A stretch of 64,000 bases of DNA from Edaphochlamys debaryana (taxonomy: Eukaryota; Chlorophyta; Chlorophyceae; Chlamydomonadales). Below, one piece after another: positions 45,601 through 57,164 of this stretch. The translations under genes were made by a program, and so were the position numbers. Under the pieces are notes generated by a model. That model saw only the letters and a program-made list of their open reading frames with translations. It did not search any database and was not told the DNA's origin. Numbering within the stretch: position 1 is the stretch's first letter; every line of letters begins with the position of its first letter. The DNA is taken from contig JAEHOE010000173.1 in the NCBI GenBank assembly GCA_016858145.1, positions 62,001 through 126,000 on the forward strand, given 5' to 3'.

Positions 45601-48322
45601 GCGCCCCAGCACCTCCACCTCCGCGGCCAGGCACGACAGATCTAGCTGCGCGTATGCGGGCTGGGGCTGGGGCTCGTACTTGCCGGCCGTGGCCGGGTCC
45701 TGAGATCCCTCCATAGTGAGGAGGAGGATGCTTTTCGCCTTGGCAGGGGGCGGCCGGGCGGCCGCTGTGGGCATCCACGCGCTGTGGTGCGGGGCAATGG
45801 GGTTCGGGAAGGGCGGGGTGGGCACCGCTGGGTCCGTCAAGACGGTGAAGCCATGCGCTGGGGAGCCGCTCCCCGCGGTCTGAGACCGCCGGGACGCATA
45901 GCGCGGCTAGAGCCCAACCTATCAATTGGGTAATCACCCGCAACTCCCCCAGCGCAGCTAGCGCACGGTCCAGGCCCCAGCAGCTCGCACCCCCGGCCCG
46001 CCCCCACCTGTCTCCGTTGAGCACCTTGACCGCCACACGTGCCCCCCGGAACGTGCCCAGGTGCACGCAGCCGAACGCGCCGCGGCCCAGAACCGTGGGC
46101 AGCAGAGTCACCACTTCCTCGCTGCTCGCGGCTCCCGCCACCTGCTGCTGCCCAGGCGGCGGCGGCGTGCAGCGGTCGGCGGCGGGCTCCAGCGCGACGT
46201 TGGTGACCAGGTCCGGGCGGGGCGGGGTCATGGGAGACACCAGCTGCCGGCTGTGGCCCTCGCAGTTCTCCGGCGGCTCCTGGGCTTGTTCCGGCCCCGC
46301 TTGTAGCGGCTCCACCGGCGGCGTGGGCGCCACCCAGACCTTGCACAGTGGCACCTCCTGAAGTGGAGCCCCTTCTGACCCAGAACCTGAGACAGGTAGC
46401 GAGGGATTTGGCAGGTTGCGTTTACACTGGTGAACAGGCTGCCTGTGTCAAAGCGGATAGCCCGAGCGCTCGTGTGCCCATAACCGCAAACTGTCAGCCC
46501 CGCTGGGCCCCAGAATCCTCACCTGAGGCTCCTCCCTCGCAGCTCTTCGCGGACTTGAGCGACAGCCGGCGCCGCCGCACCCCCCACGCGGCCGCCACAA
46601 TCACGCCAACAAGGATGACGCCTGCGGAGGGCCGGTGGCGTGCCACCCATGTTAGCAATCATGAATGGAGGCAGCCTTCCTTGCTGCCGCCCACTGCTTG
46701 CGGGACCCCCAGCGCCCTCAAGTGGGAGCCCTCATCACCTCCGACGGAGCCAAGCACCGCCCCCAGGATAACGCCTGTGTCGCCCCCGTCCGGCTCCCCG
46801 GGGGTGGCGTAAGCCTGCCCCTCCGGCTCCGCGGCCGGCTCCGGTGGCGGCGGCTTGGAGGACTGCTGCTGCCGCAGCATGAGCACAGCGCAGCCCACGG
46901 CCGTGAAGCGGTCAATGCACTCCTTGGAGAGGATCGCGGAGCAGGCGAAGCCCGTGGCGTTGAGGGTGATGTCGTAGTTGTTGGGGAACTGCAGCAGAAA
47001 TGGTAGGAGGATCAGTGCATTCGCGGACATTCGGCCGTGGCATGGCCCTTGTTGCCCCGCTTCACACGGTTAAGTGGCGATGAGTGCCGTAGCCGCTCAC
47101 CCTGCGCCCGCCGTCGTCCTCGTCCACGCCCGGCCAGGAGCCGTTCCAGACGCCCCGTCGCGCCCAGCACCGAGCCCGGGGAGCGGCACTGGTCGCGTTC
47201 GTGCAGCCCTCCTGGCTCACCAGCTGCTGTGGTGCGCCAAAGTACTGCGTCTGTGGGCAGCGGGCCAAGGATTGCGACGAGTTAGCCTGAGTAAGCTTAG
47301 GCATAGCAAGCAAGAAATCTAGACGTGTCGAGAGCAAGACCCACCTGGACGTCCAGGGGATAGCAGAATCCTGCGAAGGGCGGGGGGTGGGGAGTGGGGC
47401 GCGGGGCAACGGCACACGCTGAGGACCCGTGCGACATCCCAGGTAGCCGCCGCACACACGCTGCGGCCTTGAATGAAAGCCCAACACCTGCTGCTTCCAG
47501 CTGCTGGCTCGCGCTCGTCCCTAGTTAGTGCGGCATGCGTGGCGGCACTCACGTGTCAGCAGCAGGCTGCCGTTCACCACCACGCTGGCCCGCTCCCCGG
47601 CCGGTGTGGGGAGCAGCAGGTCCACCCCAGGCGCCACCAGGATGTACTTGGCTCTGAACTGGACCAAGGCAATGTCCCTGAACACCAGAGTGGCCCCGCC
47701 GCGGAGCTGGGCCTGGAGAGCGGGTCGTGGGGGTGGGCAGGGGAGCATGCCGCCTTGGGGCGCGGCGGGTACGTGCACTTCCCATTCCCCCCACGTCTCC
47801 CTTTGGAACTCCACAGCCCAGAGATGGGTCCATATACTGAACCGCAGGTGTTACACAAGAGCAGTGCGCCATGCGCCGGAGAGTGCTGGACTGGTCTAGG
47901 AGCTTATGATGAGTCCGCTTAACTCAGCCTTCTGCTCGGGGCGGTCTACACAGGCAGCTGCCCACCTTTGCCTTGATCAGAGCGAGGTCAAGCAGGGGCC
48001 ACCGGTCCGGGTCCGGCCCTGTGACCGTGACGTTGCGCGCCACGGGCACCGGTGTGGCCAGCCCCTCCCAGTCGGCGTCGCTCAGAGTGACATCCGATAG
48101 CACCCGGATGACGCCCACGGAGCCATCCGCCAGCGCCAGGGCAAACTCACGGCCTGTGCGGACCGACGCCTCGCCAGCAGGATTGGACAGCGGCTGAGCA
48201 GCCCCAGCGAATTCTCCGCCGAGCGTGTTCAGTGGGCTGTACAAAACCACGAGTGCGGCCAGGAGTCCCAGGACCCGCAAGCCGGCCAGAGGGAGGGGAG
48301 TCCACCGCCGCTGGAAGGGCAT
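42693..48322 (-). CDS. Receptor-like kinase K2 (TKL-type), single-pass
   Basis: A 17-exon model gives about 935 residues: 48322-47966, 47712-47553, 47370-47345, 47250-47101, 46988-46739, 46621-46523, 46386-46008, 45781-45582, 45380-45220, 45120-45067, 44944-44924, 44802-44746, 44653-44572, 43901-43801, 43723-43658, 43534-43403, 43205-42693. Same layout as K1: signal segment (LRVLGLLAALVVLY), ectodomain, Cys module (FPNNYDITL...KECIDRFTAVGC), TM (GVILVGVIVAAAWGV, about 315-330), kinase. Motifs: GRGAFGCV, VAVK Lys468, HRDLKPAN (615-622), DFG (639-641), APE Glu666, CWEGDPLRRP. The signal peptide differs from K1 and K3, but the following ectodomain block (ALADGSVGVIRVLSDVTLSD) is nearly identical in DNA. 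Unlike K1 and K3, the last kinase exon is split by an extra intron, and intron 13 holds a hAT-like element. The tail has WRRLSTPPS (Trp833). An in-frame ATG at 48451 would lengthen the N-terminus; 48322 starts just before the signal segment. Confidence 0.82.
43535..43657 (-). other. K2-specific intron in kinase subdomain X region
   Basis: A 123-nt phase-0 intron interrupts CTGGACCAG|GTCAGCGAG, a sequence that is continuous in K1 and K3. The donor is GTCCGT and the acceptor CCACAG; AG|GTC is present at both junctions. Confidence 0.8.
43974..43981. repeat. Target-site duplication, left copy
   Basis: GCCATGCG immediately left of the hAT-like element; the identical right copy is at 44475-44482. 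Confidence 0.9.
43982..44474. mobile_element. hAT-like non-autonomous element (MITE) in K2 intron 13
   Basis: A 493-bp insertion with perfect 11-bp terminal inverted repeats (TAGGGTTGCAG ... CTGCAACCCTA) and imperfect subterminal repeats built on GTAGAAACTACG. It is flanked by an exact 8-bp duplication GCCATGCG. The K3 intron at 62341-62380 keeps the uninterrupted site with one GCCATGCG. It has no coding capacity. An 8-bp duplication with short terminal repeats fits the hAT superfamily; the family assignment is inference. Confidence 0.9.
44475..44482. repeat. Target-site duplication, right copy
   Basis: GCCATGCG immediately right of the hAT-like element, continuing into CATGGTGCTGC exactly as in the empty K3 site. 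Confidence 0.9.
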
Positions 48323-49368
48323 GGTCGTTGTGCCCCCAGGGTGCCCCACGGTGGTCTGCGTTCCCGGTCGCGTTGTCCCTTCCAGACCGGCGACGTTCAA
48401 GCCACATCCGACTCCTGGGGCTCGAGTGTTCCAAAGTGACGCACTTGGCACTTGGACATTAGCATCCAGTACAGTAGCAGCTTAGCATGGACTACGACAA
48501 GCCACAGAGCTGCTGGTGGACACCGCTGCTCGCTTGACCGGCTTGTGTCTGAAAAACAACGCAGAGGCCTGGGGGCTAGGGTAGTCACCCTCGTCGCGGT
48601 AGAGCCCCTGCTCGCCGCGTCTACGGTACTTTACGCAGGCTAGCAATGAGGATATGTTATCGGGACTTGTTATAAACAGCGACTGACGATGTCGTCGCGA
48701 AAGCCTTGCGGGGTCAGAGGTGCGTAGGTAGGCTTGTTGCGGTTAATGCTGTGTGTGTAGCACTGATAGAAACTGGTAATGCAACAAGTTCACAGCGCCT
48801 CAAATGCGGTGTAACCGTTTTGCAACGGACGTGACGCACGACAGAAAGAAACGAAGCCAGAAGCCTAAACCCCGAGAGTGAACGAGAACTGCTGCTCTAT
48901 GCACGTCGGAGCAGGGCGGGGCAAGGGCGCTAAAGCACCTGCCGGTGCCGGCGCCCGACGGCTTGGGGGCGGGGCTGCGCTGCACTAGGGCATGGCTGGG
49001 GCAGGAGGGCGGAACTGCAATAGAAATGCCTGTTCTAAACCTTAACGTGGGCAAAGGGGTAGAAGACATCAACGAAGCCTAGCGCTTGGTTGTGGGGCGT
49101 GGGGCCCACGCCGTGGGTCGCGGGGTCTTGGGGCCCGCGGCCGAGGCGGGGTTTGACACGCACGCCTGTTCGCGGATTCCACGAACGCAGTGACCCGGGT
49201 GGCTGCCCCCCTTCAAGGTATAATTAACTACTTGAAGGCGTGGCAGCATTGCTTCCAGAGAACAAACCCGTGTTGTCGCGGTCAACCTGAACCGCAATCA
49301 TACACGCCTCGCAAAATCATAGCCGCGAGCCTTCATGACGTTACGTTGCAGCAAGCGAAGCTTGCGCT
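48323..49368. other. Divergent spacer between K2 and M
   Basis: About 1 kb with both promoters and dispersed-repeat copy 2. No other feature is seen. Confidence 0.5.
49056..49102. repeat. Dispersed repeat, copy 2
   Basis: Second copy of the element at 7944-7992, located in the divergent spacer between K2 and gene M, about 270 bp before the start of M. Confidence 0.8.
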
Positions 49369-52300
49369 ATGCTGAAGCTGCAGGGGCACGGCCGCAGCCG
49401 GGAATCGGGTGTCGCATCGGCGTGTTCTTCTTCCCTTCGCTCGCCGGTGCCGATATCTGGATGGATCGTGCAGCATCGGATTCAACCTGAGGCTGGACTT
49501 GCTGCTGGCAGGCTGCGGTGCCACAGCGCGAGGTCGGATGAGGGACGTCGCTCGCAGCGTCGCAGCGCAGCGGCGCCTCCCACATCGCAGGATGCAGAAG
49601 AGAAGGCGGGGCACGCAGACGTGTCGGCCGGCAGGTCCACCCGGGACACCCCTCCTGCAGCCGCGCCAACCCCAGCCGACCCTCCGCTGGTGCGCTCGAG
49701 CCGCAGCCTCCGGCACCGCTTGCAGCTCGTAGCGACTACAGACGACAGCTCCGACGTCGATGAGTCACCGGCACTCAGCACCAGCGGCCGCTACGCGCGC
49801 CGGGCAGCCTTGCCCTCCCCGCCTCCCCACCTTCCAGCCCGCGGCCCTCTGTCAAGGGACCGGGCCCCTGCCGTGCGCTCCCCCCCGCTGGCGAGCGTGC
49901 AGCGGTCTGTCGCACTGCCAGAATCTGCCGCGGAGTACGAACCGCCGGCACCTGCCGCGGCCCCGCCGGCGCCTCCGCCGCCTCCGCCGCTCCAGCCCCC
50001 GCCGGGGAGCGTGATGGCGGGCTGGGGCATGGCGGGAGGCCAACCACGCATGAATCCCGTGTACAGGTGGGGCGGCGGTCGCGGCTCTCATCTCATGGCA
50101 GCTCTCTCTCACCACATGCTGCGCAGGGCTCCGTGCACTGCCACGCATCGCATCAAAAGCTGACCCCAGCGGCGGTGCCCCTCGCCGCTCCTCCCCAGGC
50201 TCATCCGCATGAAGGAGCTGCAGTCCCACCACCCCTCCCACCAGCCAGGGGCCCGGCAGCCGCCCCCAGTCCAACAGAAGCGGCGCTCGAGTTCCGACCC
50301 CTGGGGCCCGGATGGCCCCACGGCGGGCAGCGCCGGGGGCTGGGGTCCGGGCGGGCCGCCGCGAGCGCAGGCTCGGCCAGCGGCCTCCACGGCGGACCCT
50401 CGACCTGGCACGGCGCACTCCCGCGGCGCCCACGGCCCAAGTCTGTCACCCTCCTTACCACCCGAACCGCGCCAGCCTTCGGTGCGGGCTCGAGCAGGCC
50501 CTCCCGAGCCCTTTGTGCCACGCGCGGGGAGCTCAGGGAGGGCCGAGGAGCCCTGGCCCGGGTCTCCGCCCGAGCCGCTGCGATCCACGGGTCATGCGGC
50601 CGTGGATCGAGTTGTGCGCATCCGCCAGATCCAGATCCACAGGCGCCGCAGGCAGGCGCAGGACCAGGCAGGGGGGCGGGCGGCGGAGGCGGCAGAGGGG
50701 GGCGCGCGGGAGGCACACCCTGCCTGGCGCCCTGAGGGAGCGTGGGACCAGGCACCGCCGCTGTCCCCACCACAGGGGCCCCTTGGGCGGGGCAGCGGCG
50801 CGGGGCAGGCTCAGGCCCAGGCCCGGGCCCGGGCGCTAGCTGGTGAGCCCGAGGACGGAGCTGGCCCACGGCCGCCGCCGGCAGGGGGCCTCATCCAAGT
50901 CACGCTCGCGCCCGAGGTCCCGGCGGCCGGTGACGACCTGCTGGGGGCAGCTGGCGTGGACGCCCGGAGTGCCAGGGGAGGCGCAGGCAGTGGCGGCAGC
51001 GGCGTTAGCCGCACGACAAGCGGCATGGGCGCTGGCGTGGGCGCGGAGGGCGGCAGCAGCTCGCTGCTGCGTGAGGCGCTCATGTCTGACCTGGCGCGGA
51101 TGAACCCCGTCTACAGGTGGGCGGGCGGGCGGGAGCGGCGGCGGTGCGGCTCACGGACGCGGGAGCACGGGCGGGGAGGCATGGCTTGTGCAAGGGTGGG
51201 GTGCGGGTGAGGCAGGACCGCACCGTGGGCCAGAGCGGTGCCGGGCTAAGAGGGCCGGGGCTCGGATCTGGCTTACTCGGGGCCTAAAATACAACGGCAC
51301 GTACCGCCGCCTAAGGCCCCGGTTCGCCAGCTCCCCTGAGCCTTCGTTCATCGCACACACGATTCCCCCCTCCACAGGATGATCCGCAAGCACGAGCTGA
51401 GGCAGCGCCGGCCTGGCCCCGGCGGCACCCGGCCGGGCGCCAGCGGCGGCAGCGCAGCGCCCGCCGCGGGCCCCGCCTCGCCTGGCGCCTCCGCCGCCTC
51501 CTACTCCTCCGGACCCAGCCCCACGGCCTCCCTGGAGCCCTGGGCCGGGGACGACTTTGCTGACGTCATGCTCGGGGGCCTGCTGCTTCCCGGGTCTGGG
51601 CCTGGGCCCGTGGCTGGGCCCGCGGCTGGGCCCCTGCTGGAGTCGGGCTCTCCGCCCGGGACCCGGGCGCCGCGGCTAGTTACCGGTGGCTGGAAGCGGG
51701 AGCAGGAGGAGCAGGGGGCGAGGCGGGAGCAGGAGGAGCAGGGGGCGAGGCGGGAGCAGGAGGAGCAGGGGGCGAGGCGGGAGCAGGAGGAGCAGGGGGC
51801 GAGGCGGGAGCAGGAGGAGCAGGGGGCGAGGCGGGAGCAGGAGGAGCAGGGGGCGAGGCGGGAGCAGGAGGAGCAGGGGGCGAGGCGGGAGCAGGAGGAG
51901 CAGGGGGCGAGGCGGGAGCAGGAGGAGCAGGGGGCGAGGCGGGAGCAGGAGGAGCAGGGGGCGAGGCGGGAGCAGGAGGAGCAGGGGGCGAGGCGGGAGC
52001 AGGAGGAGCAGGGGGCGAGGCGGGAGCAGGCGGGGAGGAGCGGGGCGTCAGGGGCGCATGCGCAGCAGCCCACGGCTCGGGAGGAGCCCGGGCCGGGGCC
52101 TGCGGCCGACGGCCTGGCTGATGGAGAGGCGGGGCAGGAGCTGTCGCGCGGCTCAGGTGCGGCTGGCGGGCTGGGTCCTGGGTCCGTATGGGGCTCTGAG
52201 CACGGGCGCTACTGCTGGGAGCGTTGCAAGTTGGGTGTCCGTCAGAGCCCGCGGCGCGCTGTGTGCGCTCAGCTCTTCCTCCTCGCCCATCCTTTCTGCT

Positions 52301-55300
52301 GCTGCTCCAACCTCCAGGCCTGAACCCCGTCACGCGGCTCATCCGCAAGAAGCAGCTGCAGCGCCGCCTGCGCCTCAGCGGCCGCCTGGCGCTGGAGCCA
52401 CCCCCAGCCCGGGCCGCGGATGCGGATGGGGATGCGGGGCCGGGCCGGCGCGGCGGGGGCACGGGCGCCGCTGGTGCGGAGGAGGCCGAGGCACAGGGGG
52501 AGGCGGGGTCAGGAGACGGCGGCTGGGAGATTGGGCCCGAGGACGCAGTGGGCGGCCGGGCCGTGCTCAACCCCGTCTACAGGTGGGCGGTGGGGTTCGC
52601 ATATGATATGGGGGGCGCGCTGGCGTCCGATGCTGCGCTTGCCGGGGCGGGCAAGGGACGATGTTCGGGCGCTGGAACGGGCTTTGGCTGCCTGCCTCCA
52701 GCTGCGGAGGGTGCTAGATTGGCGAGTCGGCTGCCGGCCTGCATGTGCCTTCGGCAGGCTGAACATGCGCTCGCCGTCCACCGTGTCGATGGCCGGGGGC
52801 TCTGGGCCCGCACCAACGCATCTTGCCTTGCCTCCTACTGCCCTGCCCCTCCCAGGCTTATCCGGAAGAAGCAGCTGCAGCAGCGGAGGGCCTCCCGCGC
52901 CGCCTCCACCGCCTCGGCCTCATCCTCAACAGACGAAGCCGCCTTCCTGCAGCTGCCCTCTGCTCCCTCCGTTGCTTCGCTGGGAGGCCTGCGGGCGCCC
53001 TTCTTCGATCTGGGCTGGGGCCTGGACCCCTCCTCATCGCCAACCTCCCCGCCCGCTTCGGGCCGACCATCTCTTGCGGACGCCCTGGATCCCATGGCCT
53101 CCGCCATGCTGCCAGATCCCCAATTCCAGGGATCCGTCGAGATCCGCCTCGATCCAAGCCCGCGCAATCTGGGTCGGCTGGAGGGCCAGCCGCGTTCTGC
53201 CTCGGACGCCCCAGCAGGACCGTCACCTCTGCCGTCCGCCCTGCTGGGGCCGGGTCCGAGGCCGCTCGTGAGCGACGATCTTGCAGCCAGCCTGGTCGGC
53301 GAGCGGTCCCGGATGAACCACGTGTACCGCCTGATCCGGAAGAAGGAGCTGCAGCTGAGGCAGCGCGCCGCTGCCGCTGCGGCGGCGGCGGCGACGGCTG
53401 ACCCTGGCGGCGGCGGCCTTAGCGCCGCTGGTGCCGCCGGTCCGGGGCTACCCTCCGGCTACCCCGCAGGTCCAGGCGGGCTCCAGGCGCCTCAGGGGCG
53501 GGGTTCGGGGCTGGAGCTGCCTGCCGGGTGGCGAGGCAGCGGTGCCCCCCAGCCGGCCGTTGTGCTCCATCCGTTCGAGCTGGACGTCGACGTGGATGTG
53601 CCGTACGGCACGCAAGCGCTGTACGGCGCCGCACAGGGCAGTTGGGATGACGCGCGCTCGGCGGTGGCGGCGGGGCGGGTCTTGGCTGGGTACGACAGGG
53701 CTCACCCCCTGCTCCTCCCCCTTGGGGGCACCCTCGAGGATGGGGAGGACGAGGCGGTGGAAGAAGAGGAAGCACTGGAAGCCGAGGTAGGGGGCGGCAG
53801 GGGGCTGGAGGCGGCTGGTGTTGTAGATGGAGGCACTGCCGAGGAGGCGGGGGCGGCCGTCTCTTCAGCAGTGGGTGCAGTGGAGTCGTCGTTGGCAAAG
53901 CCAAGGCGGCGGCAGTCGCAGGGCATCGTCGCCCCCGCCGCACCACAGGCTGGGGGCGCCGTGGATGGGGGCAGCGCAGGGCCCATTGCTGCCAGGCCCC
54001 GGGGCCGGCCGAGGAAGCGGCAGCCGGCAACCGAAGCGCCGGAGCTCAGCGGGGAGGGCGCGGCCGAGGGGTCGCGCACAGAGGCCATCGCGGCTGCCGC
54101 CGGCACCGGTGGACGGCGGAAGAGGCACGCAAAGACGGCAGCTGAGGCGCGGGCAGCCGTGGATAAGTTGACGGGTTCTGCTGCCGCTGTTGCCGCCGCC
54201 GCTGCGCCCGGAGCTGCAGCGGCGGCTGGCACAGCTGCAGCGGTGCTGCTTTCCCGGCGGCAGCGCATCAGCGAACTCAAGGTGCGCTAGGCTTAGGCTC
54301 AAACCTCCGAGCAACCAGGCCGGGCCGTGTGCGCGCCGTGCTGCGACGTGTCCACTGTCTCCAACCAGTGTGGTCTGTGCAGCCCTCACATGTCTTGAAC
54401 ACACCACACCTTCATCGCTGTCGTGTGCCCCTGGGCTTTGATGCCCTGCAGCCTTGCTTGTTCACTGCCTTCATGAAAGTGAACGATGTTGCTAACGGCT
54501 TCTTCACGGTCCTCGCAGGCTCGCCTCCGCGCGCGGCTGCTGTCTGCCGCGGCCGTGGGAGCCTCGGCGGCCGAGCAGGCGGCTCCACGCACAGCCCCAG
54601 ACGGGGCCCCATCCTCAGACGCCTGGGTGGGCGTCTCCCAGGCCAAGAGCCCTCGCTCTTCACGGCGAGAGACCTCGGAACCACTTCATCAGAAGTCACC
54701 TGCACAGTCGCAGCTGCAGCCGCCCTCTTTGCCGGCGCCACCCTCATCTGCGGCGGCTAGGCCTCGGCTGCCAGCTCAGCAGCCCTGGCAGCCGCCGCCC
54801 GGCCTCCTCCGCTTCTTCGAGGACGCTGGCACCGACCCCGCCCCGCCGCACCCCCACGCCCAGCGGCCAGGCGGCCGCGGCGCTCCCACCCTCACCCCCG
54901 GCACCGGCGCTGCCGCGGTGGGCTCGGCGAGGGGCCCCGGCGGGCACGAGGCACGAGGCGCGGGCGGGGGTGGACGGGGCGGCCTGGCAGCTGACCCCCG
55001 GTTCCGCGGCGTGGGGGAGCTGTGGCGCGCGCTGGGCGTTCGCGTGGGGCCCCTCCCGCCGCGGCCGGCGCCGGGCCGCCGGCTGGAGTCGGTGGAGGAG
55101 GTGTTGGAGCAGGCGGGCGTCGCGGCTAGGTAGGGTAGGCTGAGGCGCCGTGTTCTAGCAAGGGGGGGAATAAGGGCCCAAGGGGTTCGCTTGGAGGACC
55201 CCAGGGGGCGGGGCTCGCTGCGGTCTGTGGCACGTATGGGCGGCGGAATGTAGCGAGTGCTGGCGGGTCCCCAGGCGGTGCGCTCGCTAGCTTTGTGACC

Positions 55301-57164
55301 TGCGCCGTTGTGTTCCTCCCCGAAGACCTGACGCCAGCCTCTCTGTGCCCCATGGACTGACTCTTGTGGGGCGCTCCGCCGCCTGCCCCCCCGCTGCCCT
55401 CCCCCTGCAGCTCCGCGGCCCTGCTGGGCGGCTCCTCAGTGGTCCTGTCGCGGCGCTGGGCCGGGGGCGAGGTCATGGAGCGACTTGGGGCGCTGGAGCA
55501 GGTGTTGGGGCGCCCCCCCCTGCCCGTGGCCCCTGCAACCAGCAGCGCTGCGGGCCCTGGCCCCGCGTATTACTCCTCCGCGGGCCGTGGCGGCGCCTCG
55601 GCTGTGTCGGCTCGTGTGGCGGCGGCGGCGGCCCGTCAGCCGAACCTGCTCACGCGGCGGCCGCAGGCGCTGGAGAGCAACCTGGAGGCGCTGGGGGAGG
55701 CGCTGGGGCTGGACAGGTGGGGGCGGCGGGGGCGGGATTGGGGGGGGGGGGCGGGCGTCGGGGCGGCGGGAGAGGAAGGGGCCGAGGAAGGCAGGGGGGG
55801 TGATAGCCAAGCGGGGGCCATGGCCAGCGCCTCTGATCTGGGTCATGGTCACGAGGCCGAGTCTGCTTAGCTGCGCGAGTGGTAGCGCAGATGAGGTCGG
55901 AGTAGGTTGGAGTGAGTGAGTGGGGGAAGCGTCGAGGCGGCGCCTTTGCGCGAGAAGGGCACGACGCACCAGCTCCGAAGCCGCATGGCGCTCTCTCTCA
56001 AGGGCCCCCCCCCGGCTAACCCCATCCTCCAACCTCGCACCCCGCAGGCGCGCGGCCGCCTCCCTCGCCCGGCGCTGGCCCTCGCTCCTGGAGCTGCGCA
56101 GCGCCTCGCTCCGCCGCCGCCTGGAGGGACTGGCGGGGGCCCTGGGGCTGGGCCCAGGGGGGGCTGCGCCCCAGGCGCTGGGCCCCACGGGCGAGGCCCG
56201 GGGCGGCGACAGCCAGGGGGAGGCTGGGGAGGGCGAGGACGCGGACGCGGGTGCTATTGGGGAAGCGCTCCACCTCGCGGCTGGTGTCGCTGGCGCAGAG
56301 GAGGCCCTGGCCGCAGCGGCGGCGGTGGTGCGGGCTTACCCCCCCGCCCTGGCTCTGACGGCAGGGGCGGTGGCGGCGCGGGTGGCGGCGCTGGCGGAGG
56401 CGATTGTGGCCTCGGGTGTATGCACGGATGCCGCAGGTGTGACCCCTGCCAGCGCCTCGTCCCCTTCCGCCAACGCTTCCCGAGACGGCTGCATATGTGC
56501 GGTTCCCAAAGACGACCTCGACAGCGTGGGATCGAGTCCAGACCCTTCCAGCTGCTGGGAGCGATCCCGGGCGGCCTCCCTCCTCGTGGCCCAGCCCGGG
56601 CTCCTTGGCTGCAGCCCCGGGCTGCTGGCGGCCCGCTGGCGAGCGCTGGCGGCGGCGGTGGCCGAGGCAGAGGCGGCGGCGCAGCTGTCGCCATCCGCGG
56701 CGCCGGCAGCGGGGCTGGCTTGGCGGAGGCAGCTCGCGCAGGCGCCGCCGGCTGCCATTGCGCGGTGCCTCGCGGCGTCGGAGGCGAGGCTCCGGCGGCT
56801 GCGCGTGCTGGCAGCGGCGACGGCGACCGCGCACAAGCCCAGACAGCAGCGCCTGCCACGTGAGAGGTCGCTCGGGCCATCCGGGGTTGCGGAGTCTGGA
56901 GGTTCAGCAGAGGGGCGCGCGGAGGAGGCCGGCGAGGGTCGCGGGAGGTCAGCAGCCAAGGTGGAGGGCGCCGGCGCTGCGAGGGCGCTTTCCTTGTCGT
57001 ACGTTCTGGCCATGAGCGCAGCGAAGTTTCGTGAGCGCTTCCCGTGGGCCCCGGAAGAGGCCCGGAGGGATGGGGATGGGGGCGGGGAGAGCTCGCGTGG
57101 GAGGACTTCCGCGGGCCGACGAGGGAGCGCTGCGGTGCTGGCTGGGGCAGGTGGATGGCCGTAG
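49369..57164 (+). CDS. Gene M: repeat-motif/AT-hook protein with C-terminal mTERF-like region
   Basis: An 8-exon model gives about 2039 residues: 49369-50066, 50199-51116, 51378-52156, 52318-52582, 52856-54281, 54519-55129, 55411-55716, 56048-57164. Phases close. The N-terminus is basic and low in acids, perhaps an organelle transit peptide. Five copies of the motif MNPVYR-LIRKKELQ lie at about residues 227-241, 533-546, 799-813, 881-895 and 1039-1053; a degenerate RVVRIRQIQIHRRRRQ may be a sixth. Exon 3 holds twelve EQEEQGARR units. An AT-hook (RPRGRPRKR) sits near 1267. The C-terminal third has helical repeats of mTERF character: RQPNLLTRRPQALESNLEAL, RRWPSLLELRSASLRRRLEG, RAYPPALALTAGAVAARVAA, AQPGLLGCSPGLLAARWRAL. 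mTERF proteins bind organellar nucleic acids. The link of the two halves rests on intron 54282-54518; two genes cannot be excluded without transcripts. Confidence 0.7.
51700..52023 (+). repeat. 27-bp coding minisatellite, 12 copies
   Basis: Twelve tandem copies of a 27-bp unit coding EQEEQGARR inside exon 3 of gene M, followed by a partial unit. The copies look identical, so the array is young or kept homogeneous. The unit length is a multiple of three and contains no stop in any frame, which creates long false frames on both strands. Confidence 0.95.

Noticed and set aside
51700..52023. Possible CRISPR-like array
   Set aside because: Units are directly adjacent with no unique spacers and lie inside a eukaryotic coding exon.
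51501..52073. Cys-rich and Pro/Ala-rich frames across the 27-bp array
   Set aside because: Every frame of a stop-free 27-bp repeat is open; only the EQEEQGARR frame joins the flanking exons in phase.
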